64,000 nucleotides of DNA from DAITBA01 sp036824005 (lineage in GTDB: Bacteria > Pseudomonadota > Gammaproteobacteria > Burkholderiales > Rhodocyclaceae). Numbering within the stretch: the first letter of the stretch is position 1; every line of letters begins with the position of its first letter. The position numbers and the translations under genes were made by a program. Below, one piece after another: positions 35,114-42,764 of this stretch. The notes under the pieces were generated by a model that did not search any database, had not been told where the DNA came from, and was given only the letters and a program-made list of their open reading frames with translations. The stretch is taken from positions 57,614-121,613 of the forward strand of contig DAITBA010000016.1 in assembly GCA_036824005.1 (NCBI GenBank). Direction: 5' to 3'.

Positions 35114-35804
35114 GGCGGCCTCCGCTTGCGTTGTTTGCCAGGCGGCCGTCCTCGAGGGTGAAGGTCGTTTCGGCCTCGCCCATGATCTTCGGATCGTGCG
35201 TCGAAAAAACGAAGGTGGTGCCGAACTCGTCGCGCATCTTCTTCATCAGTTCGAGGATGCGGTAGGCGGTGTCGTGGTCGAGGTTGGCGGTCGGCTCGTC
35301 GGCCAGCACCAGCTTCGGCTGGCTGACCAGCGCGCGCGCCACGGCGACGCGCTGCTTCTGGCCGCCGGAAATCTGGTCTGGCCGTTTGTCGGCCTGATCG
35401 GCCATGCCCACGGCCTCCAGCAGACGCATCACCTGCTCGCGGCGCTTTGCCGCCGGCCATTTCTGCACCATGCGCAGCGGATACTCGACGTTCTCGAACA
35501 CCGTCAGCACCGGGATCAGGTTGAAATCCTGGAAGACGAAGCCGATGTGCTCGCCGCGAAACCTGGCGGCGGCCTTGCGGTCCAGCGTGGTGATGTCGGT
35601 GTCGAGCACTTTCAGGGTACCGCTGGTCGGATGGTCGAGGCAGCCGAGCATGTTGAGCAGCGTGCTCTTGCCGCTGCCGGAAGGGCCGACGAAGGCGACG
35701 AAGGACGAGGATTCGATGGCGAAGTCGACGCCCTTGATCGCCGGCACGTTGATGTCGCCGGCGCGGTAGGTCTTGGTGAGGCTTGTCGCCGCGACGAGAC
35801 TCAT
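35106..35804 (-). CDS. LolD/MacB-type ABC transporter ATP-binding protein
   Basis: A 232-residue ATPase: Walker A GPSGSGKST, Q-loop VFQDFNLIPVLTVFENV, signature ISGGQKQRVAVARAL and Walker B LVLADEPTANLD. It pairs with the FtsX-type permease downstream (8-bp overlap) and is coupled by ATGA overlap to the thioredoxin-like gene upstream. The housekeeping LolD at 56101 is a different gene, so this is a second, specialised transporter of the class. Confidence 0.93.
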   Translation of the reverse strand: MSLVAATSLTKTYRAGDINVPAIKGVDFAIESSSFVAFVGPSGSGKSTLLNMLGCLDHPTSGTLKVLDTDITTLDRKAAARFRGEHIGFVFQDFNLIPVLTVFENVEYPLRMVQKWPAAKRREQVMRLLEAVGMADQADKRPDQISGGQKQRVAVARALVSQPKLVLADEPTANLDHDTAYRILELMKKMRDEFGTTFVFSTHDPKIMGEAETTFTLEDGRLANNASGGRHA

Positions 35805-36217
35805 GGCTGTTTCATCCTTTCCTTGAGCGTTGCCTGGACATCGGCGGTCGTCCATGTCCCCCGCACGCCGGGCGGCGCACCCTCGATCGCCGGGAAGTTC
35901 ACCAGATCGAGCCGGCTGCCATCCTTGCGCGTGATCCGGTATTGGCCGTCGATGAGGATCACGATGGGAATATGCCCCGACAGGCCGACGGCGGCGAGTT
36001 TCTTTTCGCCCGCCGGGCTTTCGACATCGGTCTCGACGACCCTGAGCCTGGCGCCCTGCTGGGCGAGCCAGCCGCGCAACTCGGTCAGCGCCATTCTCAC
36101 GGGCGGATGCGGCATGGCGAGAATTTCCACGGTGGGCGGCGCGGCAAAAGCCGGGCCGGAAACGACGGCGAGCAGCCCAAACCAGGCGGCGGCAACGACA
36201 TGGCGGTGTGCATTCAT
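35801..36217 (-). CDS. Exported thioredoxin-like protein without cysteines
   Basis: A 138-residue protein with signal peptide (VVAAAWFGLLAVVSGPAFA). The body, VEILAMPHPPVRMALTELRG through LSGHIPIVILIDGQYRITRK, has the alpha/beta order of a thioredoxin fold with a cis-Pro-like HIPIV, but no cysteine at all, so it cannot be a redox enzyme. I know no function. It sits between the acetolactate-decarboxylase-like gene (1-bp overlap) and the ATPase gene (ATGA overlap), so it probably acts as a binding or adaptor protein of this system. Confidence 0.72.
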   Translation of the reverse strand: MNAHRHVVAAAWFGLLAVVSGPAFAAPPTVEILAMPHPPVRMALTELRGWLAQQGARLRVVETDVESPAGEKKLAAVGLSGHIPIVILIDGQYRITRKDGSRLDLVNFPAIEGAPPGVRGTWTTADVQATLKERMKQP

Positions 36218-36933
36218 CAACGGCTCCTCGGCAGCAACAATACGGCCCCGGCCGCCACGCCATAGGCGTCGAGATGGCCGGTCAGGGTGCGCGCGGGATC
36301 GGTGACATGCTCGTGAAAGCGCTCTCCCGGATGGGAGATGATCCCTTCCAGAGCCTCGCCGGAATGGAAACCGACGACTTCGGCAGTCATACGCGCGCCT
36401 GCGGTCTCGAACTGCCGCGCCATCGGCGCCTTGCTGCCGTGCCCGCCGAATTCGGGATGCGGCTCGGCGATCACATGCCAACGGTAATCCACGATGTCGC
36501 CACGGATCAGGAAGGGCCAGGGCCGATCGGCGGAGAGGCCCGCGGCAGCCGCCTGTTCGAGGATGAAGGCATGCAGCCCGGCCTGCGTCATGGCGCGCGG
36601 AATGGCTATCGCCTGCCAGTCCTGCACTTTGGCGGTCGCCAGCAAGGTCGCCTGGGCATCGCCGGCTTCGCGTTGCCCGACTTTCCCGTCCATCGACTTG
36701 CCGAAGCTCAACAACACCTGGCCGTCGAGCACGGTGATTTCGCCGCGCAGGTCGGCCAGCGCGCCCACGGCATACCAGCCTGGGCCGGCAACGGCGTCCT
36801 TCAGCGCCACCTTGGGCGCGTAATCCTGGCGATGCTGCATGCGCCTGAAGCTGCCGTAGTCCTTCACCGCCGGCGGTTCGGCGGCGATGGCGGCGGCGGC
36901 GAGGAAGGAAAGAAGCAGGGGGATGCGTTTCAT
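36217..36933 (-). CDS. Exported acetolactate-decarboxylase-like protein, paralogue 2
   Basis: A 238-residue BudA-fold protein with signal peptide MKRIPLLLSFLAAAAIAAEP from the ATG at 36933. BudA landmarks are WYAVGALADLRGEITVLDGQ, PWPFLIRGDIVDYRWHVIAE and the metal ligands RFHEHVTDPARTLTGHLD (H-x-H..H). It is only distantly similar to paralogue 1 (28743), which is also exported. Being inside the Lol-like operon suggests it is cargo or an enzyme acting on an envelope product rather than on cytoplasmic acetolactate. Confidence 0.8.
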   Translation of the reverse strand: MKRIPLLLSFLAAAAIAAEPPAVKDYGSFRRMQHRQDYAPKVALKDAVAGPGWYAVGALADLRGEITVLDGQVLLSFGKSMDGKVGQREAGDAQATLLATAKVQDWQAIAIPRAMTQAGLHAFILEQAAAAGLSADRPWPFLIRGDIVDYRWHVIAEPHPEFGGHGSKAPMARQFETAGARMTAEVVGFHSGEALEGIISHPGERFHEHVTDPARTLTGHLDAYGVAAGAVLLLPRSR

Positions 36934-36941
36934 CGCCTGTC

Positions 36942-37694
36942 TCACTTGCAGTTGTTATGGAGTTTCCACATCTCGGCATGGCCGATTGCCACGGCCCAGT
37001 CCGGCGGCGTGCATTTCGGGTCGGCGGCCCTGGCGGCGTCGGCCGCGGGGGCGGATGTGCCGGCCACGGCCGACGCAATCGGATCGACAGCCGGGAACCA
37101 GCGCTGGCCGACAAAGCCGATCGTGGCGAGAAAGGCGACCACGATCGCCGTCGCGCCGGCGCCGACTTTCTGACTGGGATGCGGCACAAAGACCTCGCAG
37201 ACCCCGCCGGGGCAGTGCAGGGCCTGCTGCCGGGTAAAGGCGTTGTAGATCTTGCAGGCGAGGCAGATGCCGAAGGCGCTCTCGAAGAACATCAGCGTCA
37301 GGCAGGTGGCGCAGACGATCAGGTTGATCGGGCCGACCACGTTGTTGAGCACGATGAGATAAAACATGACGGCGGCCAGCGTCCAGCCGATCGCCCAGGC
37401 GAAGCGCTTCTGCGGCGCGCCGGCCCACTCCGGCGCCTGCTTGCGCACCGCGAAGCGGCCGAGGATCATGCTCGGCGAAAACCTCGGGTTGATGAAAATG
37501 CGGATCGAGAAGTCGATCAGGAAGGCGATGACGAAAATCTGCGTCAGGCGGAAGTTGCCCATCAGCCACGAGTTCATAAACGACACCAGGGCGAAGAAGA
37601 ACAGGATGCCGGCGGCCGCCCGCACCTCGCGCTCGTTGAGCACGGGCACCTCGTAGCCTGCCACCGTTTCGCCGAAGCCGAAGAGCTTGTTCAT
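36942..37694 (-). CDS. DUF4395 membrane protein
   Basis: A 250-residue membrane protein starting at the ATG at 37694 after a strong GGGAGGATT site. The DUF4395 core is NEREVRAAAGILFFFALVSF, FLIDFSIRIFINPRFSPSMI, the loop QAPEWAGAPQKRFAWAIGWT, and LTLMFFESAFGICLACKIY with conserved Cys residues. A C-terminal single helix and tail (CTPPDWAVAIGHAEMWKLHN, ending NCK) follow. It is the first gene of the operon. DUF4395 proteins often lie beside thioredoxin-like genes; function unknown. Confidence 0.85.
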   Translation of the reverse strand: MNKLFGFGETVAGYEVPVLNEREVRAAAGILFFFALVSFMNSWLMGNFRLTQIFVIAFLIDFSIRIFINPRFSPSMILGRFAVRKQAPEWAGAPQKRFAWAIGWTLAAVMFYLIVLNNVVGPINLIVCATCLTLMFFESAFGICLACKIYNAFTRQQALHCPGGVCEVFVPHPSQKVGAGATAIVVAFLATIGFVGQRWFPAVDPIASAVAGTSAPAADAARAADPKCTPPDWAVAIGHAEMWKLHNNCK

Positions 37695-37856
37695 GAAATC
37701 CTCCCGCAAAATCCAAACCAGAGCGCATTTCACCAGATCAATGTAAGGCGTGTATGTCAGGGGCGGGCCGTAGTGCATCGCCACGTTGCAAAGCCGCGGC
37801 TCGTTACGCTGCGTTACAAAGGCGCCATCCACGCCCGCCATGGGTCTTTGTCGTTC

Positions 37857-37994
37857 TACGCCGCGATCGAAAGCCTCGGGTGTTACCCGGCTGCGCGCCA
37901 GCGCGCCGCGGCGAATCTCCTGCAGCACGGTCATGCCGATGGTGGTGGCGCCGACCCGCGCGAAGGTGATGAACAGATCGATCAACACTTCCCA
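37857..37994 (-). pseudogene. Possible chromate-transporter (ChrA)-like N-terminal fragment
   Basis: In frame with and upstream of the DUF4395 gene lies DLFITFARVGATTIGMTVLQ-EIRR followed by VTPEAFDRG, reminiscent of the opening helix of ChrA proteins. It then dissolves into unrelated residues before 37700. No full gene exists. The likeness is weak and may be chance. Confidence 0.25.
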
Positions 37995-38192
37995 TCTTTT
38001 TTGCCCGTCATGAGGAATCTCCGTCGCTGACGGCAAGCCAAAGCATAGCCGCGGGTACAGCGATGACGCATGATTTGCGTCATCTCTCGGTGAATCGCGG
38101 TGATCGCCATGCCGAGATATCTCCGGCCGGTCTTTTACATCCCCCGAACACCGATGCCCTGCGCGCTTGGTCCGGTCGGCCGGTTGCTGGCA

Positions 38193-38306
38193 TCACTGGA
38201 CCCGATAATTGACATGACAGGCCACGCGCTGCTGCGTGACGCGCGCCATCGCAGCCAAGACGGGCTTCAAGTCGCCGGTGAGTGGCAGAAGGTGGCTCGG
38301 TTTGTT
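38193..38306 (-). pseudogene. C-terminal remnant of a small c-type cytochrome (copy 2, haem Cys lost)
   Basis: The minus-strand frame reads GDLKPVLAAMARVTQQRVAC-HVNYRVQ-stop, nearly the same as the remnant at 23209-23382. The first haem-binding cysteine is Arg (RVACH, 38214-38228), so it could not bind haem normally. A stop (CTA on this strand's start side) lies 37 codons upstream and no signal peptide exists. The rest of 37995-38192 shows nothing recognisable. Confidence 0.6.
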
Positions 38307-38309
38307 TAG

Positions 38310-38954
38310 TCAGCGAACGTTTCCGCCCGGTGCCTGAGGTACCGGAGAAGTATTCGGACTCATGCCGCCGCGCGACATCGTCCCCATGGCGGCTTGCATA
38401 CTGCGCATCATCGCTAATCTCCCGTCGCGGGCCAGCTCGCTGACTTCCATGGCGTGGGCCTGAAGCGCAGCGACCACCGTCGCGTCATTGGAGTTCTGCG
38501 TCACGATGGATCCCTTCTCTGTCGTCTCCACCTTGGTTTGGATCGCGTCCTTCTTCTCGAACAGGACGGGAAGTGTGGGGCTGAACAGATTGAATACCCT
38601 TCCCTCGTTGAGCCGACGCTCCATGCTGGCGACGTGGGCCTTGATGGTTTGGGCGATCTGCGGGTCGTCTGACTCGGTGACGGTCCGGATGCCGTTGGGC
38701 AGATTGGTCGCCGTGCGCTTGATTTTGTCGTGATTGTGGATCATGGCGTGAACCAGTTGCATGTCGGCGGCGAACGCTGAGTCCATGCGTCCGGCCATCG
38801 GACCACCCGTCGGGCCGCGGAACCCGGCCGCGCCCCCGGGCCCCATGCCGTGCATCATCCCCGGTCCCATCCCGCCGGGATGGGCGAAGGCGACTGCCAG
38901 ACCGAGCCCCAACGACACGACCACTCCGACTACGATCTTGCTCGAGCGTTTCAT
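38310..38954 (-). CDS. Small exported Met/Gly-rich protein, unknown
   Basis: A 214-residue protein; GGGAGGTGG precedes the ATG at 38954. Signal peptide MKRSSKIVVGVVVSLGLGLA-VAFA is followed by a Met/Gly/His-rich segment (GGMGPGMMHGMGPGG), then a helical body with ADMQLVHAMIHNHDKIKRTA, RTVTESDDPQIAQTIKAHVA and a Met-rich end (MMRSMQAAMGTMSRGGM). Such Met/His-rich periplasmic proteins often bind Cu(I)/Ag(I). It is followed and preceded by the sister exported gene and the OmpR/EnvZ pair. Confidence 0.8.
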   Translation of the reverse strand: MKRSSKIVVGVVVSLGLGLAVAFAHPGGMGPGMMHGMGPGGAAGFRGPTGGPMAGRMDSAFAADMQLVHAMIHNHDKIKRTATNLPNGIRTVTESDDPQIAQTIKAHVASMERRLNEGRVFNLFSPTLPVLFEKKDAIQTKVETTEKGSIVTQNSNDATVVAALQAHAMEVSELARDGRLAMMRSMQAAMGTMSRGGMSPNTSPVPQAPGGNVR

Positions 38955-39027
38955 GATCCACCTCCCGACAAATGGACAGATAAGCGACGGGGCAGGTTGC
39001 CCCGCCCCATCACGTCGAATCACGGAG

Positions 39028-39429
39028 TTAACGAGTCGGCGCAGCGAAGGGCGGCGCGAAGTTCGGACCGAAGCCCGCCCGCGGTCCATGCGGCTGGGGC
39101 AGCGTGATGCCCTTGTCCTTCGCACGCTTCTCCATCTCCGCGCGATTCGCTTCCGCGAGCTTCTGGCGTTCCTCGGGCGTCTTGGCATTGCGCATCTTCT
39201 CGATGAATGCCTGCTGCTCCTCCGACGTCATGAGTTGCTGCCCGGCCATCGGTGCGGCAAAGCCGCCGCGCATCATCATGCCTGGCCCCATGCCGGGGCC
39301 CATCCTGGCGCCTGCGCCCGGTCCGAAGCCCGGTCCGAAGCCGGCCCCCGGATGCGCGAATACAACAACGGCGGTGCCCAACGCCAAGGCAGCGGCGATG
39401 CCTGCGACCACTTTGTGACTGCGTTTCAT
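39028..39429 (-). CDS. Small exported Spy/CpxP-like Pro/Gly/Met-rich protein
   Basis: 133 residues; AGGAGACG precedes the ATG at 39429. After signal peptide MKRSHKVVAGIAAALALGTA the protein repeats GFGPGFGPGAGARMGPGMGP, then has a Spy/CpxP-like helical block TSEEQQAFIEKMRNAKTPEE-RQKLAEANRAEMEKRAKDKG ending ITLPQPHGPRAGFGP. The opening is shared with the gene at 38310. Periplasmic chaperone or metal-buffer function is inferred. It is divergent from the OmpR-type regulator over 219 bp. Confidence 0.82.
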   Translation of the reverse strand: MKRSHKVVAGIAAALALGTAVVVFAHPGAGFGPGFGPGAGARMGPGMGPGMMMRGGFAAPMAGQQLMTSEEQQAFIEKMRNAKTPEERQKLAEANRAEMEKRAKDKGITLPQPHGPRAGFGPNFAPPFAAPTR

Positions 39430-39648
39430 GATTCGTCTCCTGTCAGTATTCCGTGATTGGCCAACGGACCATTCCGATTGACCAGATGGAAGGAATCCCT
39501 TCGCAACGACGACATTGGAGCACCGACGTGTAAGCAGGCAATGACAACACAGGGCATTCTTGTAGCGCACTGCGACGAGGCTTCCGCCTGACATACTGCG
39601 TTACATTATTCTTGCCGGCAGCCGTCGGAAGCCGATATAAATGCCGGC

Positions 39649-40371
39649 ATGGACACCCCGGATCACATCCTGATCGTCGACGACGACGCGGAAATCCGTC
39701 GCCTGCTCACCAGCTATCTGCTCAAGAACGGGCTCAAAGTCACGGCCGTCGCCGACGGCAAGGCCATGTGGCGGGCGCTCGAAGCCGGTCGCATCGATCT
39801 GATCGTGCTCGACCTGATGCTGCCCGGCGAGGACGGTCTCACGCTGTGCCGGAATCTGCGCGCTCGATCGGAGATCCCGGTCGTCATGCTGACGGCGCGC
39901 GGCGAAGAAACCGATCGCATCGTCGGTCTCGAAATGGGCGCCGATGACTATCTGCCCAAACCCTTCAGCGCGCGCGAGCTGCTGGCCCGCATCAAGGTGA
40001 TCCTGCGCCGCGCCCGCAGCCTGCCGGAGAATCTCCGAGCTGAGGAGGCCCGCACGATCCGCTTCGACGACTGGGTGCTCGATACGGCGCATCGCCATCT
40101 GGTTTCATCGGCGGGCGTCGTGACCCCGCTGAGCGGCGCCGAATATCGCCTGCTGCGGATTTTTCTCAGGCACCCGAACCGCGTGCTCACCCGCGATCAG
40201 TTGGTGGATCTAACTCAAGGAAAAGAGGCCGATCCGCTCGACCGCAGCATTGACGTGCAGGTCAGCCGGTTGCGCCACCGGCTGGGTGACGATCCGCGCG
40301 ATCCACGCCTGATCAAGACGGTACGGGGCGAAGGCTACGTGCTGTCCGTGCCGGTCGCACGAGAGCCCTGA
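39649..40371 (+). CDS. OmpR-family response regulator
   Basis: A 240-residue regulator. The receiver has ILIVDDDAEIR, Asp in LIVLDLMLPGEDG, Thr in VVMLTARGEE and Lys in YLPKPFSAREL. The winged helix ends QVSRLRHRLGDDPRDPRLIK-TVRGEGYVLS. It is coupled to the kinase by TGATG. It faces the two small exported protein genes across 219 bp, so these are likely targets. Confidence 0.95.
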   Translation: MDTPDHILIVDDDAEIRRLLTSYLLKNGLKVTAVADGKAMWRALEAGRIDLIVLDLMLPGEDGLTLCRNLRARSEIPVVMLTARGEETDRIVGLEMGADDYLPKPFSARELLARIKVILRRARSLPENLRAEEARTIRFDDWVLDTAHRHLVSSAGVVTPLSGAEYRLLRIFLRHPNRVLTRDQLVDLTQGKEADPLDRSIDVQVSRLRHRLGDDPRDPRLIKTVRGEGYVLSVPVAREP

Positions 40372-41768
40372 TGCGCCTCCTGCCCCAGTCCCTGTTCGGG
40401 CGGCTCGTCCTGGTCCTGTTCGGCGGACTGATCGTGGCCCAGCTTCTGAGCGCCGCCATCAACTTCGCCGAGCGGGACCGGCTGCTGTTCCGGGCCAGCG
40501 GCATGCAATCGGGACAGCGCATTGCCGAGGTCGTCAAGCTGCTCGACTCGCTCAGTCCGCCGGAGAGAAGCCGCATTGTCGCCATCCTCAACGTGCCCCC
40601 TCAGGTAGTCACCCTGGAGCCTGCGCCGCTTCCCCAGGACGACGCGACCACCAGTGGCCCTCATCTGGCGATGTTCTCCGCGGTGCTGCGCGGCGCACTG
40701 GGCGAGGGCCGGGAGATTCGCGTGGCGATGCGCGAGGCCGCTACCACTTGGCCCCCGGGATTCATGCCCGGACGCCACCCGGCGATGATGGACAGCCCGT
40801 TTCCAAGGCCGGCCATTCACGGCCTGTTGATGGGCGGCGTGTTTTTTCTGGCACAGGTCCGATTGTCCGATGGCACCTGGGTGACCTTCGACACCCACGT
40901 TCCGCAGGAGTCGGCCGGCCTGCCGGGGCGCCTGCTGCTGACGCTAGCGATCCTGCTGGTTGCGGTGCTGCTCATATCGGTTATGGCGGTGCGCTGGGTG
41001 ACGCGGCCCCTGCACGTGCTGGCATCGGCGGCCGACGAATTGGGGCGAGACATCCACCGGCCGCCTTTGCCCGAAAGTGGCCCGATCGAGGTCCGCCGCG
41101 CCGCCCACGCCTTCAACACCATGCAGTCGCGACTGGTACGCTTTATCCAGGACCGCACCCGCGTGCTCGTCGCCATGTCCCACGACATGAAGACGCCGAT
41201 CACCCGCATGCGCCTGCGCGCCGATCTGCTGGAGGACGAGGACCTGCGCGGTCGCTTCGAGAAGGATCTGAAGGAAATGGAATCGATGGTCGGGCAAACA
41301 TTGGACTTCATGCGCGGGCTCGGCGGCGGCGAAGCGCCGCAACCGGTCGATATCATGGCGCTGCTCGAAAGCCTGCAGGCCGACAACGAGGAGATGGGCC
41401 GGGACGTGATCGTCGAGGGCCGGGCGACGGCGCCGTACGTCGGCATCGCCCCGTTGCTTAAGCGCTGCCTGTCCAATCTGCTCGACAACGCAATCCTGTA
41501 CGGCAAGCGCGCCCGCGTGGTGATCGAGGACAGCGCGGGAGCCCTGACCCTTCGGGTGCTGGACGAAGGCCCCGGCATTCCCGCAAGCGAGCTGGAAACG
41601 GTCTTCGAGCCCTTCTACCGGCTCGATGGCTCGCGCAGCCGCGAAACCGGCGGGACGGGCCTCGGGCTGACCATCGCGCGCAACATCGCGCAGACCCACG
41701 GTGGCGACATTTACCTCCGCAACCGTGCGGAAGGCGGACTGGAAGCCGTATTGACTTTGCCGCGGTAA
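40371..41768 (+). CDS. EnvZ/RstB-like sensor histidine kinase
   Basis: A 465-residue membrane kinase. One N-terminal helix (LFGRLVLVLFGGLIVAQLLS) and a second at about 190-210 (LLLTLAILLVAVLLISVMAV) flank a periplasmic domain containing PGFMPGRHPAMMDSPFPRPA. HAMP follows (RWVTRPLHVLASAADELGRD), H-box MSHDMKTPITRMRLRADLLE, N-box CLSNLLDNAILYG and ATP lid RETGGTGLGLTIARNIAQTH. It pairs with the OmpR-type gene; signal unknown. Confidence 0.94.
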   Translation: MRLLPQSLFGRLVLVLFGGLIVAQLLSAAINFAERDRLLFRASGMQSGQRIAEVVKLLDSLSPPERSRIVAILNVPPQVVTLEPAPLPQDDATTSGPHLAMFSAVLRGALGEGREIRVAMREAATTWPPGFMPGRHPAMMDSPFPRPAIHGLLMGGVFFLAQVRLSDGTWVTFDTHVPQESAGLPGRLLLTLAILLVAVLLISVMAVRWVTRPLHVLASAADELGRDIHRPPLPESGPIEVRRAAHAFNTMQSRLVRFIQDRTRVLVAMSHDMKTPITRMRLRADLLEDEDLRGRFEKDLKEMESMVGQTLDFMRGLGGGEAPQPVDIMALLESLQADNEEMGRDVIVEGRATAPYVGIAPLLKRCLSNLLDNAILYGKRARVVIEDSAGALTLRVLDEGPGIPASELETVFEPFYRLDGSRSRETGGTGLGLTIARNIAQTHGGDIYLRNRAEGGLEAVLTLPR

Positions 41769-42137
41769 CCAAAGGACCCCGGCTGTTCTTTGACCCAAGC
41801 AGACTGATTCGGTTGACCGAATTCTTTCGTCGGTTCGCCGAATACCCCGTGCGCTACTGCCGCGACCACGAACGCGACGACCCGTGTCTGGTTTGAGGAC
41901 CTGCGAATCGTCCTCCCCGGCCATGACGGAAGTTTCTTCCGCGGCGAGCGCTGCAGCGGCACGGTTCCGAGGACTGGGGGAGGGTTTTCCGGTTGCTCGA
42001 CGATGGCACGGGCGAGCCTGTAGGCTGACCAAGTGTAACGGCTCGAACTGTCTGGACCCGGATTTGCAACCCCGGCGGCCTCTCGCATGGCATAAACCTG
42101 ACGGGCTTCCAGCGGTGACAGGAACCCCAGTATCGCT
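41769..42137. other. Intergenic debris, no intact gene
   Basis: No frame here matches a known family. A minus-strand frame with the short hydrophobic stretch VVAFVVAAVAHGVFGEPTKE can be read, but it lacks a ribosome site. The interval precedes the enolase fragment and looks like decayed sequence. Confidence 0.4.
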
Positions 42138-42242
42138 GGACCCGGTCTTGATCTGCCCGCCGCCCATGGCTACGGCGAAATCGGCCATGGAACTGTCCTC
42201 CGTCTCGCCCGAGCGGAGGGAGATGACGAACCCCCTGCCAGC
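42138..42242 (-). pseudogene. Enolase C-terminal fragment
   Basis: The minus strand encodes FVISLRSGETEDSSMADFAV followed by AMGGGQIKTGSS. This is the conserved enolase active-site segment (HRSGETED..IADLAV..GQIKTGS). Only about 35 codons are recognisable; both sides are unrelated. A full enolase of about 425 residues is not present, so this is a pseudogene piece. Confidence 0.65.
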
Positions 42243-42347
42243 CTTAAGTCAGAGATGGATCACTCTGGTTCGTTGAAAGAAGTGCTGGCATTGCACGCGA
42301 AGCGGCACGAGATGCCTTCATTGATGAGCGAACGGGGGCCTTAGCTG

Positions 42348-42764
42348 TCAGCGCACCACCATGACGGCACATTCGGCATAGCTGATGACGCGATGGGTGA
42401 CCGAACCCAGGCGCCAGCGGTCGAGCACGCCATGGCCGCGATGGCCGAGCACGATCAGATCGGCGCCGTGCTGTTGTGCATGGTCTAGGATGAGTCGTGC
42501 CGGGTGCCCCACCCGCAGATCGAAATGCGCCAATATCCCCTGTTGTGCGGCACGTGATCTCAACTTGTCCATCTGACCCTGGTGGAAGGCGCGCGAGTGT
42601 TCGATCACCGCTTCGGTTTCCACGTCCTCACCGAATTCCGGCGACTGCGCCACGGTGAGTACCCGCAGCTCGGCTTGGTAGCGCCGCGCCAGATCGGCGG
42701 CGAAATCGAAGGCCTTGTTCGAAGGGGCCGAGCCGTCGTAGGCGAGCAGGATGTTCCGGATCAT
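42348..42764 (-). CDS. Universal stress protein (UspA family)
   Basis: A 138-residue UspA. Strong GGAGGCAAAACC precedes the ATG at 42764. IRNILLAYDGSAPSNKAFDF opens the fold and LIVLGHRGHGVLDRWRLGSV supplies the GxxGxxxxxxxxGS nucleotide loop, so ATP binding is likely. Its start overlaps the stop of the CPA2 antiporter gene, suggesting co-translation and a regulatory link to ion exchange. Confidence 0.92.
   Translation of the reverse strand: MIRNILLAYDGSAPSNKAFDFAADLARRYQAELRVLTVAQSPEFGEDVETEAVIEHSRAFHQGQMDKLRSRAAQQGILAHFDLRVGHPARLILDHAQQHGADLIVLGHRGHGVLDRWRLGSVTHRVISYAECAVMVVR

Noticed and set aside
41884..42276. 130-residue plus-strand frame
   Set aside because: No likeness to any family I know, lies opposite the enolase fragment, and lacks a ribosome site.
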